Positions 19,091-27,723 of a stretch of DNA of 64,000 nt are shown piece by piece. A model generated the notes under the pieces. It was not told the DNA's origin and searched no databases. It was given only the letters and a program-made list of their open reading frames with translations. The stretch comes from Colwellia hornerae (GTDB taxonomy: Bacteria > Pseudomonadota > Gammaproteobacteria > Enterobacterales > Alteromonadaceae): assembly GCF_007954355.1 (NCBI RefSeq), contig NZ_VOLR01000002.1, positions 62,001-126,000 of the forward strand, written 5' to 3'. Every line of letters begins with the position of its first letter. The first letter of the stretch is position 1. The translations under genes and the position numbers were made by a program.

Positions 19091-19126
19091 AAAAAATGCG
19101 TTGGTGTTAACACCAACGCATTTTTT
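19091..19126. terminator. Bidirectional terminator between convergent genes
   Basis: A perfect 16-bp stem begins AAAAAATGCGTTGGTG, with loop TTAA and its exact complement ending in TTTTTT. The A and T runs make it work for both the 61-aa gene (+) and the glycine-zipper protein gene (-). Confidence 0.92.
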
Positions 19127-19154
19127 ATCAAGTCTGAAGCATTTATTTGAATAC

Positions 19155-19628
19155 TTACCTTTGTTTATCAAGCCGCACTGAGCCATTTTCTAAATAAATG
19201 AGGCGGATAGCATCATTAGGTTGAAAGATCATTCTTGAGTCTAAGTATTGAACGACCATAAACGCCTTACCCTGGTCAGTTTTTATCATTAACTCAACTA
19301 AATGAAGCGTCTTGCGGTGGTATTGCGGGGATTTATTATTGGCCATAGAGCCACCTAATAAAGCACCAAGGACAGTAGCAACATCTCGGCCACTACCACT
19401 ACCAAATTGATTGCCAATCGCACCACCAATAAGCGCACCACCAAAAACTTTCCAGCCTTTGTCTTTATCTTCGATAAGTTCTACTTCAGTAATATTTCTA
19501 ACCGATTCTACTTTTCCAAAGAGGACTTTTTCGACAGGTACTGCTTTGTTTCTGTCATATTGCGCATTCACTATTGGACTTAATAAAATCGTTAATAGGC
19601 ACAAACAAGAAAATAGCTTTGTTTTCAT
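19155..19628 (-). CDS. Exported glycine-zipper protein (SlyB/Rick_17kDa-like)
   Basis: 157 aa. Signal peptide about 1-22 with cleavage after VNA; no lipobox Cys at the junction. The central segment GGALIGGAIGNQFGSGSGRD followed by ATVLGALLGG is a glycine-zipper two-helix motif as in SlyB-type envelope proteins. The C-terminal half is a small beta-rich domain. Last gene of a four-gene leftward cluster (COG3014-like lipoprotein, ycfL, lpoB, this gene; 30 bp after lpoB). Probably an outer-membrane or periplasmic stabilising protein; role inferred only. Confidence 0.8.
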   Translation of the reverse strand: MKTKLFSCLCLLTILLSPIVNAQYDRNKAVPVEKVLFGKVESVRNITEVELIEDKDKGWKVFGGALIGGAIGNQFGSGSGRDVATVLGALLGGSMANNKSPQYHRKTLHLVELMIKTDQGKAFMVVQYLDSRMIFQPNDAIRLIYLENGSVRLDKQR

Positions 19629-19658
19629 GATTTCCCCTTAAATATGCAATCTTGGCTC

Positions 19659-20261
19659 TTACCAACCCACGGATGCTTTAACTTTAGTTTTACGAATTTC
19701 AGTTTCGTCAGCCCATTCAACTAAGCCACTTTCTAAATCCATCAAACGTAGTGTAAATTTATAATAAACATCTGATTTGTCTTTATTAGATTTTACAATA
19801 CTTGATAAGTTCCCATAAAGCATATACTCCGCACCAACTTGCTTACCAAACTGCACAGCTTTATTGGTGTCAACCATACCACTGTCTTGTTGAAACTTGA
19901 TTTGCTCACGAGCCGCCTCTACTCGCACCATGTCAACAAAGCGAAACTTGCCTGAACGTAATAACTTAGTTGAAATTGAATCAGTAATTGATTCAGTATC
20001 GATATGCTCACTGGTTTTATTTTTAAGACGCTCAACAAAGAGGATCGGACGTTTATTTTGCGTTAACGTACCAACAACCGGTGATAATAATAACGAGTCA
20101 GTCATTTCTCCAGCTACTTTTTGTAAGTCGGTAGAGCCAAAGTTGATGTCGGTCGTTTCAACAGCGGTTGCATCACCATAGCGAACAACTGAATGTTGTG
20201 CACAACCCGTAACTAGGGTTATAGCTAAACCAACAGTAGTAGCAATAATTAATTTTTTCAT
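19659..20261 (-). CDS. lpoB: Penicillin-binding protein activator LpoB-like lipoprotein
   Basis: 200 aa from ATG 20261, chosen because AAGGAAG sits just upstream; an in-frame ATG at 20285 lacks a ribosome site. Lipobox VTGC (C20). The mature part matches the LpoB/COG3417 pattern: ILFVERLKNKTSEHIDTESI, a helix IRVEAAREQ-like stretch, GAEYMLYGNLSSIV and a final strand block LMDLESGLVEWADETEIRK. In enterobacteria LpoB is an outer-membrane lipoprotein that spans the periplasm to activate PBP1b. It follows ycfL by 39 bp, the same order as in E. coli. Confidence 0.93.
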   Translation of the reverse strand: MKKLIIATTVGLAITLVTGCAQHSVVRYGDATAVETTDINFGSTDLQKVAGEMTDSLLLSPVVGTLTQNKRPILFVERLKNKTSEHIDTESITDSISTKLLRSGKFRFVDMVRVEAAREQIKFQQDSGMVDTNKAVQFGKQVGAEYMLYGNLSSIVKSNKDKSDVYYKFTLRLMDLESGLVEWADETEIRKTKVKASVGW

Positions 20262-20300
20262 AAATACTTCCTTAATAAATAACATAATAAATTTTAATCT

Positions 20301-20738
20301 TTAGTATCTGTATGCTTTTTCAGGGACTTCTCTCACATAAACCGTGAACGTAGCAACTTGTTCGTTTGGTGCGAGTCCGCTTAAGCTTGTTGACTGAAAA
20401 CCATGTAATTCAACTGGCTGCCAGGGTGTTTTTCGTGATTCAATCACAAATCCTTGTGCATCAAACCAGTTAAAGTGGTATTGCAATTTCAATGACTTTT
20501 TATAGCTACTGTTAAGCTGTAAGTTTACTTCTAGTAAACCATTGGTCTTTCTTGATTTAACATCAATAATTTTTAACTGTTGTGCTAATTTAGGGTTGTC
20601 TACCTCTAAGTGCTTCGAAAACTCATCGCCTTGTGTCATCGCACTGGTGCCAATTCCTGAGGTTATTGGCGCAGCACAGCCAATAAAAAGTATTGAGCTG
20701 ATAACCGTAACGACTGAAAGTCTAATAAAATAATACAT
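20301..20738 (-). CDS. ycfL: YcfL-family lipoprotein (DUF1425)
   Basis: 145 aa lipoprotein with lipobox LFIGC (C21). The remainder is a beta-sandwich-like domain containing LQYHFNWFDAQGFVIES and a C-terminal VYVREVPEKAYRY, characteristic of YcfL. Start ATG 20738 has a near-perfect ribosome site AAGGAGGGA. Function unknown; it is regularly next to lpoB, pointing to the peptidoglycan-synthesis envelope machinery. The gap to the preceding COG3014-like gene is 9 bp, so cotranscription is likely. Confidence 0.9.
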   Translation of the reverse strand: MYYFIRLSVVTVISSILFIGCAAPITSGIGTSAMTQGDEFSKHLEVDNPKLAQQLKIIDVKSRKTNGLLEVNLQLNSSYKKSLKLQYHFNWFDAQGFVIESRKTPWQPVELHGFQSTSLSGLAPNEQVATFTVYVREVPEKAYRY

Positions 20739-20747
20739 ATTCCCTCC

Positions 20748-22172
20748 TTAAAAATTTATAGTTTGATAACCGGTATAGTTACCGATTGCGGTAAAATTAA
20801 TGAGCGTAATTTTACTATCAACCACTTCAATATCAATAACTTGCTTTACACCTGAATATGAAACCGTCAATTTCTTATGACCTACAGCGACATTGTTCAA
20901 CCGCATTATTTGCACGTTATTGGGTAAACTGGACCAACTGCGGGTATCGGCTTTTTCTGAGGCAATATTATACAGGCTGGCTAAAATATTACCGACATCA
21001 CCTGCCGATTTACTCAAATTCTGACGTATTTGCTCTTTAGCAACTAAACGTATTGCTTGTCTCGTCACCAAGCCCGGTAATTTCTCTTGTAAGTCTTTCG
21101 TCGCTAAAGACTGTAATCTTACAATTTCTTGTGAAAGGTAACTCTTTTCATCGAGGCTAATACTCAAAGGCATTAATGTAGATAAACGCCCACGGTAAAC
21201 AGGTAAAGCAAAAGTGAAAAATTTAAAATCAGCGCGAGTATTAAATATAGGTAAATTTACGCTTGCCTCTTCTTTTGCACTGACAATTCCTTGTTCAAAG
21301 ATAACCACTATTTGGCCTGAGTTCTTTTGATCTTTCGTTTGGTAGCGCCCAAATCTTTGCTCAAAGCGAGTGTAATCTTCATTCATGTCGAGCTTGTTCG
21401 CTAATCGCAAGACATCTTGTTGCAGAAAAGTATTATTGGGATATATTTCTAGCGCCCGCTTATAGTCAATATAGGCATCATTATACTGTTTACCCGTTTC
21501 ATACAATAAAGCTGAAAGATAAAAGGTATATGCATTTTGAAAACTATTTTTTATATTACCAATTAAGTTATCCATTGCAGGCAAGTTTTCATATAAATTA
21601 TTACTATTAATACCTTTATCAGCCATTGCTTCTTCAGCGCTATAGAGTTCGGCTTGATTAGTTTTTAATGCTCGTTCTTGCACTAGGTTAGCACGGCGCA
21701 CTTCAACTAAAGCCCCCTCTAAATTGCCTTGATATAAGTAATTTAGCGCTTGATAAGAATGCAACATACCTTGCTCATATGAAGGTATTTCATAGCCAAT
21801 AGCATTGTCATTGGTCACCACCGCACTGACTTTTTTAAGGCTACTGCTTATTTGTATTTTCGCTGCTTGCTCTTGCGCTTGCACTTGTTGGTAAGCTAAT
21901 TCAAAACTTTTTTGACTCGCCAGCCCATCATGAGCAAGAAACTGTAAGCGTGCTTTTTCTAATTGGCTCAAACCATAATTATTATGATGACTATTAACAG
22001 ATATAACTGATGCTGCCGCGAGCACAAAATCACCTCTCAACTGAGCTGAACGTGATTCTTGCATCTGCTGACTGTAACCAAAAAACAAGTCACTCATACC
22101 AATAGATGTACAACCAACAAGCGTAGCTACTGAAAACATAAGACAAAATTTTACTAATAACGGTTTAAACAT
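20748..22172 (-). CDS. COG3014-like TPR lipoprotein
   Basis: 474 aa. Lipobox TLVGC (C21). The N-terminal half is helical and TPR-like (ALNYLYQGNLEGALVEVRRAN; TFYLSALLYETGKQYNDAYI). The C-terminal half is beta-rich with an internal region KEQIRQNLSKSAGDVGNILAS. This architecture matches the uncharacterised COG3014 family, found upstream of ycfL-lpoB in Shewanella/Vibrio/Alteromonadales relatives (from memory). First gene of the Lpo cluster. Its role is unknown; regulation or assembly of LpoB/PBP1b is a reasonable guess from context only. Confidence 0.85.
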   Translation of the reverse strand: MFKPLLVKFCLMFSVATLVGCTSIGMSDLFFGYSQQMQESRSAQLRGDFVLAAASVISVNSHHNNYGLSQLEKARLQFLAHDGLASQKSFELAYQQVQAQEQAAKIQISSSLKKVSAVVTNDNAIGYEIPSYEQGMLHSYQALNYLYQGNLEGALVEVRRANLVQERALKTNQAELYSAEEAMADKGINSNNLYENLPAMDNLIGNIKNSFQNAYTFYLSALLYETGKQYNDAYIDYKRALEIYPNNTFLQQDVLRLANKLDMNEDYTRFEQRFGRYQTKDQKNSGQIVVIFEQGIVSAKEEASVNLPIFNTRADFKFFTFALPVYRGRLSTLMPLSISLDEKSYLSQEIVRLQSLATKDLQEKLPGLVTRQAIRLVAKEQIRQNLSKSAGDVGNILASLYNIASEKADTRSWSSLPNNVQIMRLNNVAVGHKKLTVSYSGVKQVIDIEVVDSKITLINFTAIGNYTGYQTINF

Positions 22173-22459
22173 AAAACTTTCAAGTAACCCTTAATGATGA
22201 GGATATCATAACACTTTACTAACTAAGCCTGCGCTTGATTCACTAAGTGGTAAAATTAATACGAAACAGCTAAATAGGCAATACAATAATTGTGAGTAAA
22301 TTGTAAGAATGTTGTAATTTTATGAGCGTGTTAACCGTCAACAAAGCTTAATTGCCCTGTTATTGACATATTTGGTCAGTACTTTGCCCTAATATCGCCC
22401 CCGCTAACACTCAATGCTTTGCTTTAATATCGGCTTCTATTTACATAAAAGAGCAAGTG

Positions 22460-24664
22460 ATGTTTATTTCTAGAAAAAACCGACAATTTATAGATTACCA
22501 AGACTCATACTATTACCGACAACAATATAAAAAACGTCGTAATAAATGGTTAAAGTTATCACTACTAGTATTTCTTATCCTATTGTCTTGTTTGGCTTTT
22601 GTACGTTTTGCGCAAAGTAGTGAGATGGCTTTGCCTGATAATACCACCAATAACAATACGCTTATTAAGGGTCCACAATTATTATTTGATCACCCAAATC
22701 CAGCAAGGCAAGCCAATTTCCCCATTGATATTCAAACCAACGTTGAGATTAATGGTTTAATTGCTTATGTGGAAATAAAACAAACCTTCGTTAATCCTCA
22801 TGCGATTGCTTTAGAAGGAACCTATCAGTTTCCCTTACCTGAAGATGCTGCAATAAAACGGTTAATGATAAAGGTTGGCGATAATGAGATAGTTGGCGAG
22901 ATAATGGCAAAAAGCACCGCTAAAGTTTTATATCAACAAGCGAAAAGCCAAGGAAAAAAAGCAAGCTTACTTGTGCAACAACAACCAAATTTGTTTATCA
23001 ATAAAATTGCTAATATTCCACCACAAGCAAGCGTTATTGTTACTCTAACTTTTATGATGCCAGTCTCTTTTTCACAAGGTAAATTTGATCTACGATTACC
23101 ACTAGCAATGACTAAAAGGTACCAAGCCAAATTATCTCAGCCATTGTCTGAAAATCCACAAGTAGCAAAGACTGCTGAGCTTACAGAGCAAAGAACAGCT
23201 TACTCGGCGAATAAATTACGTGCACAACTGCACACGTCAACCATACAAGCGCCTAGCCACTTAACTTCAATTGCCAACAGTCAATCATCAATTAATATTA
23301 CTTTAAATTCGGGTATTGCGATTACTGCGATTAGCAGTGCAAGTCATAAAATAGTGATGCGCGCGTTAAACGCCGATCAAAATGCTTACTTTATTACCTT
23401 AAACCAAAGCGAAGTAGTCACTAATAAAAGTTTTGTTCTAAGCTGGCAATTATTAGCCAGTGAGCAAGCTAAAATCAGCAGTTTTACTGAACAAGTATCA
23501 GATGAATACTATACGCTGCTGACCTTTTTCCCACCAAAGACAGACCTTGCACAAGTGATAGCACGAGACATCATTTTTATCATTGATACCTCAGGCTCTA
23601 TGCAAGGCTCTGCTATGGAACAAGCAAAAGCGAGTCTCTTGTTAGCAATATTACAACTTAACGATAAAGACAGTTTTAATATTATCGCTTTCAATGACAC
23701 TACCGAATTACTCTTTGCCGGCACTAAAGTGGCAGCTAGTCATAATATTAAAAAAGCGCAACAATTTATTAATCACTTAACGGCCGATGGTGGCACTGAA
23801 ATGTATCGCCCCTTGAGTAACGCTTTGATGATGAAAAAAAGTGCTGCACAAATAGCGCAGGCTATTCGCCAAATAGTTTTTATTACCGACGGCGCTGTGG
23901 CTAACGAATTTGAACTTATGCAACTGCTCGAGAATGCCCGAGGTGATTTTCGCTTATACACTGTTGGCATAGGCGCTGCGCCCAATGGTTACTTTATGAA
24001 GAAAGCCGCTCAATTTGGTAGGGGTCGTTATGTTTTTATTCAAAGCCAAAATGATGTTCAACAAAAGATGAGCGATTTTATGACTAAAATAAGTCAGCCC
24101 GCAATCACTAACATCGACTTAATCATCGACAGCCAAGTTCATCAACACCTCGAGGTTTATCCTAAAAGCATCCCTGATTTATATTTCGACGAGCCTTTGC
24201 AAATAGCGATAAAATCTCAGTTTCCTATAACGAGTTTACAATTAACAGGTAATACCGTCACTGCGCCTTGGTACCAAGAATTAATTATTGATAGTGAGCA
24301 ATCATCAACCGGTATTTCATCCCTTTGGGCGCGAAGAAAAATAGAAAGCTTACTCGATAGCTTAGTCAGCGGAGCGGATCAAGCTAAGGTGAAGTTTCAA
24401 GTTATGACTACTTCACTCAAGCATCAAATTATATCGCCTTATACCAGTTTTATAGCCTTGGAAAAACAGCAAAAAGACGGATTATTACTCGCTAAGAATA
24501 GCGTTTTTCAAGCCCATGAAAGTTTAATGGTCGCTATGCCTAAAACAGCATTAGGGTGGAAGTTACAATTTCTGCTTGGCATGGCACTCTTGTTATTGGT
24601 AACTATGAGTGAGGCTATTATATTGCGAGGTTATCAGTGTATTAAATTAAGGTATTACCCTTGA
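22460..24664 (+). CDS. Marine proteobacterial sortase target protein (VIT + VWA domains)
   Basis: About 734 aa from ATG 22460 (a GTG codon one triplet earlier is equally possible). Basic N-terminus with a membrane/signal helix at about 33-52 (LSLLVFLILLSCLAFV). A VIT domain lies at roughly 70-200, and a von Willebrand A domain at about 370-540 with MIDAS DTSGSM. The C-terminus carries a sorting signal: MPKTA at about residue 693, a hydrophobic helix LQFLLGMALLLLVTM and a basic tail. This is the layout of the TIGR03788-type targets, anchored by the class GN sortase encoded immediately downstream with a 4-bp overlap. Confidence 0.93.
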   Translation: MFISRKNRQFIDYQDSYYYRQQYKKRRNKWLKLSLLVFLILLSCLAFVRFAQSSEMALPDNTTNNNTLIKGPQLLFDHPNPARQANFPIDIQTNVEINGLIAYVEIKQTFVNPHAIALEGTYQFPLPEDAAIKRLMIKVGDNEIVGEIMAKSTAKVLYQQAKSQGKKASLLVQQQPNLFINKIANIPPQASVIVTLTFMMPVSFSQGKFDLRLPLAMTKRYQAKLSQPLSENPQVAKTAELTEQRTAYSANKLRAQLHTSTIQAPSHLTSIANSQSSINITLNSGIAITAISSASHKIVMRALNADQNAYFITLNQSEVVTNKSFVLSWQLLASEQAKISSFTEQVSDEYYTLLTFFPPKTDLAQVIARDIIFIIDTSGSMQGSAMEQAKASLLLAILQLNDKDSFNIIAFNDTTELLFAGTKVAASHNIKKAQQFINHLTADGGTEMYRPLSNALMMKKSAAQIAQAIRQIVFITDGAVANEFELMQLLENARGDFRLYTVGIGAAPNGYFMKKAAQFGRGRYVFIQSQNDVQQKMSDFMTKISQPAITNIDLIIDSQVHQHLEVYPKSIPDLYFDEPLQIAIKSQFPITSLQLTGNTVTAPWYQELIIDSEQSSTGISSLWARRKIESLLDSLVSGADQAKVKFQVMTTSLKHQIISPYTSFIALEKQQKDGLLLAKNSVFQAHESLMVAMPKTALGWKLQFLLGMALLLLVTMSEAIILRGYQCIKLRYYP

Positions 24665-25218
24665 AAAAATTAATTAAACCATCGTTATTGATAATAGGTA
24701 GCTTATTGTGTTTACAAGCCAGTTGGTTGCCAGCTAAAGCCTGGTTATCTCAACAATTAATCAGTTATAGCTGGCATCAGACATTAGCTTTACAACAAAA
24801 GATAAAACCTTGGCCATGGGCTGATACCTACCCCATTGCCGAGCTTTCATTTAAACGCTTAACAAGGCGTCTGGTGGTACTTAATGGCGGTGACCCAAGC
24901 ACACTGGCCTTTTCAGCCGGGGCTATTGCTCCTTTTAACAAGGTTAACAGTACCCAACCTTTTGTGGTTGCTGGGCATAGAGATAGCCATTTTTCATTTT
25001 TAAACGAGGTAGCTATGAAGGATATTATTTCATTAGCTGACCAATATGGTCAAAGCCAGCTTTATCAAGTTGAAGCGATTAACATTGTTGACGCTTTAAC
25101 TGGCCAATTGCCGATACTGACTGATGATTCATCGTTAATATTAATTACTTGCTACCCTTTTGACGACCCCAGCAGTAATAGCAATGAAAGGTATGTAATA
25201 ACAGCAAAGTTGCTCTAA
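24661..25218 (+). CDS. Class GN sortase (marine proteobacterial type)
   Basis: 185 aa. One N-terminal membrane helix at about 7-25. Catalytic residues are visible: His106 in VAGHRDSHFSF, Cys164 in LITCYPFDD and Arg177 in NERYVITA. This matches the TIGR03784 class GN transpeptidase of Gram-negative marine bacteria, which should cleave the LPxTA-like motif of the VIT/VWA protein upstream. Start is TTG at 24661, overlapping the target stop by 4 bp, so the pair is translationally coupled. No other sortase substrate is visible in the window. Confidence 0.94.
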   Translation: MKKLIKPSLLIIGSLLCLQASWLPAKAWLSQQLISYSWHQTLALQQKIKPWPWADTYPIAELSFKRLTRRLVVLNGGDPSTLAFSAGAIAPFNKVNSTQPFVVAGHRDSHFSFLNEVAMKDIISLADQYGQSQLYQVEAINIVDALTGQLPILTDDSSLILITCYPFDDPSSNSNERYVITAKLL

Positions 25219-25397
25219 GGATATAAGTCGTTATTTAGGGATTAATCCAATAACGGCATTAATCCTCTGTTAAGCCTGCGATAAGCTCCTTATTACTCAA
25301 TTAAAAAATCTTTGTTAATATTAATAGCTTAATGATTTTGGTAAAATGGCTATCTAGACTATAGTCTGAAATATGATGGAGCAAACAGCATAGACTT

Positions 25398-26174
25398 ATG
25401 AAGGAACTAAAGGAAAAATTAGCTATTGGCTTTGGGCTATTCTTGGTACTTTTCGCTGACCACGTATCGGCAACTAAGCTCAGCATACTTACTGAACATT
25501 TGGCTCCTTATCAAATTGTTGCCAGCAATACGGTAACAGGCTTATCGACGGAAATAATTGAGGCTACATTAACACAAGCTCAGTATGCATATGACATCAG
25601 CGCTCACCCATGGACGTTGTCTTATAGAAGAGCTCAGCATGGAAAAAACACCTGTATATATTCACTTGCCCGTATCCCACAACGAGAGTCATTGTTTAAG
25701 TGGGTAGGACATATTGCCTCAAGTACCATCTCTCTTTATTCACTTAAAAATAGCCAGATAGTTATTTCTACTATAGAAGAAGCTAAAAAATATAACATTG
25801 CAGTGATACGTGATGATGTCACCCACCATTTTTTATTGACAAAAAACTTTGTCGAAAACCAAAATCTCTACGTAGTTGAAAATTATGATGCGCTCTTAAA
25901 ATTATTAGACTTATCTAGTCGCCGTATTGATTTAGTTGTACTTAATGATGATTTACTCAAAAATAGAGTAAAGGATCTGGGGGAGGTATCAAGATATAGG
26001 AATGTCTTTCAGTTCAATGAATTAACGCTAAATTTTCATTTCGCTTGCAGTTTGAACACAGAGCAAATAATCGTAGATAACCTGACTAAAGCTATGAAAC
26101 TACTAGAGCAACGTGGGGTGTTTTTGGCGATCAGGGAGCAGTGGAAAAAAAATATGGTCAGTTTGATCAATTAA
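25398..26174 (+). CDS. Periplasmic solute-binding protein (family 3-like)
   Basis: 258 aa. Signal peptide about 1-25 (cleavage near VSA-TK). The rest has the two-lobed type-II periplasmic binding fold: LSILTEHLAPYQ at the start, NTVTGLSTEIIEATL, the first-lobe motif PWTLSYRRAQHGKN, and a C-terminal helix ending QWKKN. Such small COG0834 proteins bind amino acids or related ligands; no permease or ATPase gene is nearby, so it may feed an unlinked transporter or a sensor. Start ATG 25398; ribosome site weak. First of three similar proteins in 5.4 kb. Confidence 0.82.
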   Translation: MKELKEKLAIGFGLFLVLFADHVSATKLSILTEHLAPYQIVASNTVTGLSTEIIEATLTQAQYAYDISAHPWTLSYRRAQHGKNTCIYSLARIPQRESLFKWVGHIASSTISLYSLKNSQIVISTIEEAKKYNIAVIRDDVTHHFLLTKNFVENQNLYVVENYDALLKLLDLSSRRIDLVVLNDDLLKNRVKDLGEVSRYRNVFQFNELTLNFHFACSLNTEQIIVDNLTKAMKLLEQRGVFLAIREQWKKNMVSLIN

Positions 26175-26192
26175 TGCAATGGACATTTTCAG

Positions 26193-26260
26193 CAAGATAA
26201 CTGTTTGCTATTAGCACTATTATTGTCGAGCGTATAATCGCAAGGCGATCAGTTATCTTG
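26193..26260. promoter_or_regulatory. 11-bp perfect inverted repeat bracketing a -10-like box
   Basis: CAAGATAACTG (26193-26203) and CAGTTATCTTG (26250-26260) are exact complements separated by 46 bp. Between them lies TATAAT at 26232-26237. The downstream arm ends just before the ribosome site AAGGGAG of the next binding-protein gene. Either an operator pair around a promoter or a long mRNA stem. Confidence 0.45.
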
Positions 26261-26276
26261 TAATAAGGGAGCCGTA

Positions 26277-27026
26277 ATGAAAAAAAAGAGTCAAAGCATG
26301 TTGATGAAGTTAATGAGCTTAGTTACGTTATTCATCAGCGTTTTTCCACTTTGGGGGCAAACCCTCAAGATCGAAACAATCAATGTCGCTCCCTTTGGCT
26401 ATATCGGCAATGATGGCAAATCGACTGGAATGATGTTCGAGATAAGTAATAGCATTGCTGAAGCAGCTGGACTTAAGTATACCAACAAGATAATTCCCTA
26501 TGCCCGCACCATTATCCATCTGCAACAAGGCAAATCAGATTTTGTCTTACGTTTCACTAATGAGCAGTTGCCGGCTATTGCCGTCCCGTTAGTTTCAGTC
26601 ATTACCATGCCGATTATTATACTGTCTAAGGCCGGTACTCATTATCGAAGCATAAAGGATCTTCATGGACAAACAGTCGGTGTGGTGCGAGGCGGTGAAT
26701 TCGATGTCAATTTTGATAATAATACCGCCATTAATAAAGTTGAAGTCAATAATTATACACAAATGCTGAAATTATTAATAAAAGGACGAATTGACGCCTG
26801 TATTGGCACCAATGTTGGTTTATATTACAACGCTATGCAGCTCGGCATAAAACCAGAAATATTAAATTCGCCACTACACCTAAGTTCCAAAGACTTTGTG
26901 CTTCATTTTTCTAAAAAGAAAATGGATACCAAGACGATGGCGATATTAAAAAAATCGGTGAAAAAACTTAAAAGCAATGGTGAAATCCAGAAAATCGTCA
27001 ACAAATACATAGGTGATTTTAAATAA
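26277..27026 (+). CDS. Periplasmic solute-binding protein (family 3-like)
   Basis: 249 aa. Signal peptide about 1-27. Binding-protein fold with LKIETINVAPFGYIG, GKSTGMMFEISNSIAEAAG, IIPYARTIIHLQQGKSDF and hinge motif DLHGQTVGVVRGGEFD. C-terminal helix QKIVNKYIGDF is typical. Ribosome site AAGGGAG precedes ATG 26277. It is a divergent paralogue of its neighbour rather than a duplicate. Own promoter likely within the inverted repeat upstream. Ligand unknown. Confidence 0.83.
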   Translation: MKKKSQSMLMKLMSLVTLFISVFPLWGQTLKIETINVAPFGYIGNDGKSTGMMFEISNSIAEAAGLKYTNKIIPYARTIIHLQQGKSDFVLRFTNEQLPAIAVPLVSVITMPIIILSKAGTHYRSIKDLHGQTVGVVRGGEFDVNFDNNTAINKVEVNNYTQMLKLLIKGRIDACIGTNVGLYYNAMQLGIKPEILNSPLHLSSKDFVLHFSKKKMDTKTMAILKKSVKKLKSNGEIQKIVNKYIGDFK

Positions 27027-27112
27027 CCTGTCAAGATTAAGACATCAATTAAGCAAGTTTTTTCAGTCTATTATAATCGATAATGGCGTTAACTATTTAA
27101 ACATTGAGTTTG

Positions 27113-27715
27113 TTATATTTTAGAAAAAACCAATAGGCGGTTATTGGCTGGCATTGGGTGATCGTCAATTAACCGGAGGCCCACTGCCGTTGCCAATAAT
27201 AAAACTGCTTCAATATCTCGAATACCACTATTGTTGTCTCTTTCTTTAAGCCACAGATCAAAGTCTGCGTTGCTTTCACTAGAGAACTCTCCTTGATAGT
27301 TAAAAGGTCCGTAGATACAAATACTCGCTGCAGATGATAAGTTTTGCGCGAGCCCCTCAAAAAATTTAATCACTAATGGCCAGCTAATAATATGCAGTGT
27401 ATTGGCGGTATATATGCCGTCAAGCGGTAATTTTTGATTAAATATTGGCCAGGCTCTATTTAAATCTACAACGACCGGCCGGTGTAAATTTGACCATTTT
27501 GTTTCATCGATCCACGCATTGATCCCCTGATGATTTATCAGTAAGTCACTGGTTTGCCATGTTAAGTGGGGTAAGTTGGGAGCAAAGAAGACAGCATGTT
27601 GTCCCGTTCCTGAGCCAATTTCTAGCACATGCTTGGCATTTGCAAATACTTTGGTTAACACTCTCAAAATAGGTAATTTATTATTTTCACATGCTTGGGA
27701 AAAAGGTTTATTCAT
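27113..27715 (-). CDS. DUF938 family SAM-dependent methyltransferase
   Basis: 200 aa. Motif I VLEIGSGTGQHAVFFA near residues 33-48, then WQTSDLL and IYTANTLHII, as in the DUF938 family. The N-terminal FSQACENNKLPIL is also characteristic. Substrate unknown in the family. Cytoplasmic. Start 8 bp after the stop of the FemAB-like gene on the same strand, so these two form an operon. Confidence 0.88.
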   Translation of the reverse strand: MNKPFSQACENNKLPILRVLTKVFANAKHVLEIGSGTGQHAVFFAPNLPHLTWQTSDLLINHQGINAWIDETKWSNLHRPVVVDLNRAWPIFNQKLPLDGIYTANTLHIISWPLVIKFFEGLAQNLSSAASICIYGPFNYQGEFSSESNADFDLWLKERDNNSGIRDIEAVLLLATAVGLRLIDDHPMPANNRLLVFSKI

Positions 27716-27723
27716 TATTCTTC

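Noticed and set aside
25239-25265. GGATTAAT/ATTAATCC hairpin after the sortase gene
   Set aside because: Stem is AT-rich and no T run follows, so not listed as a terminator.
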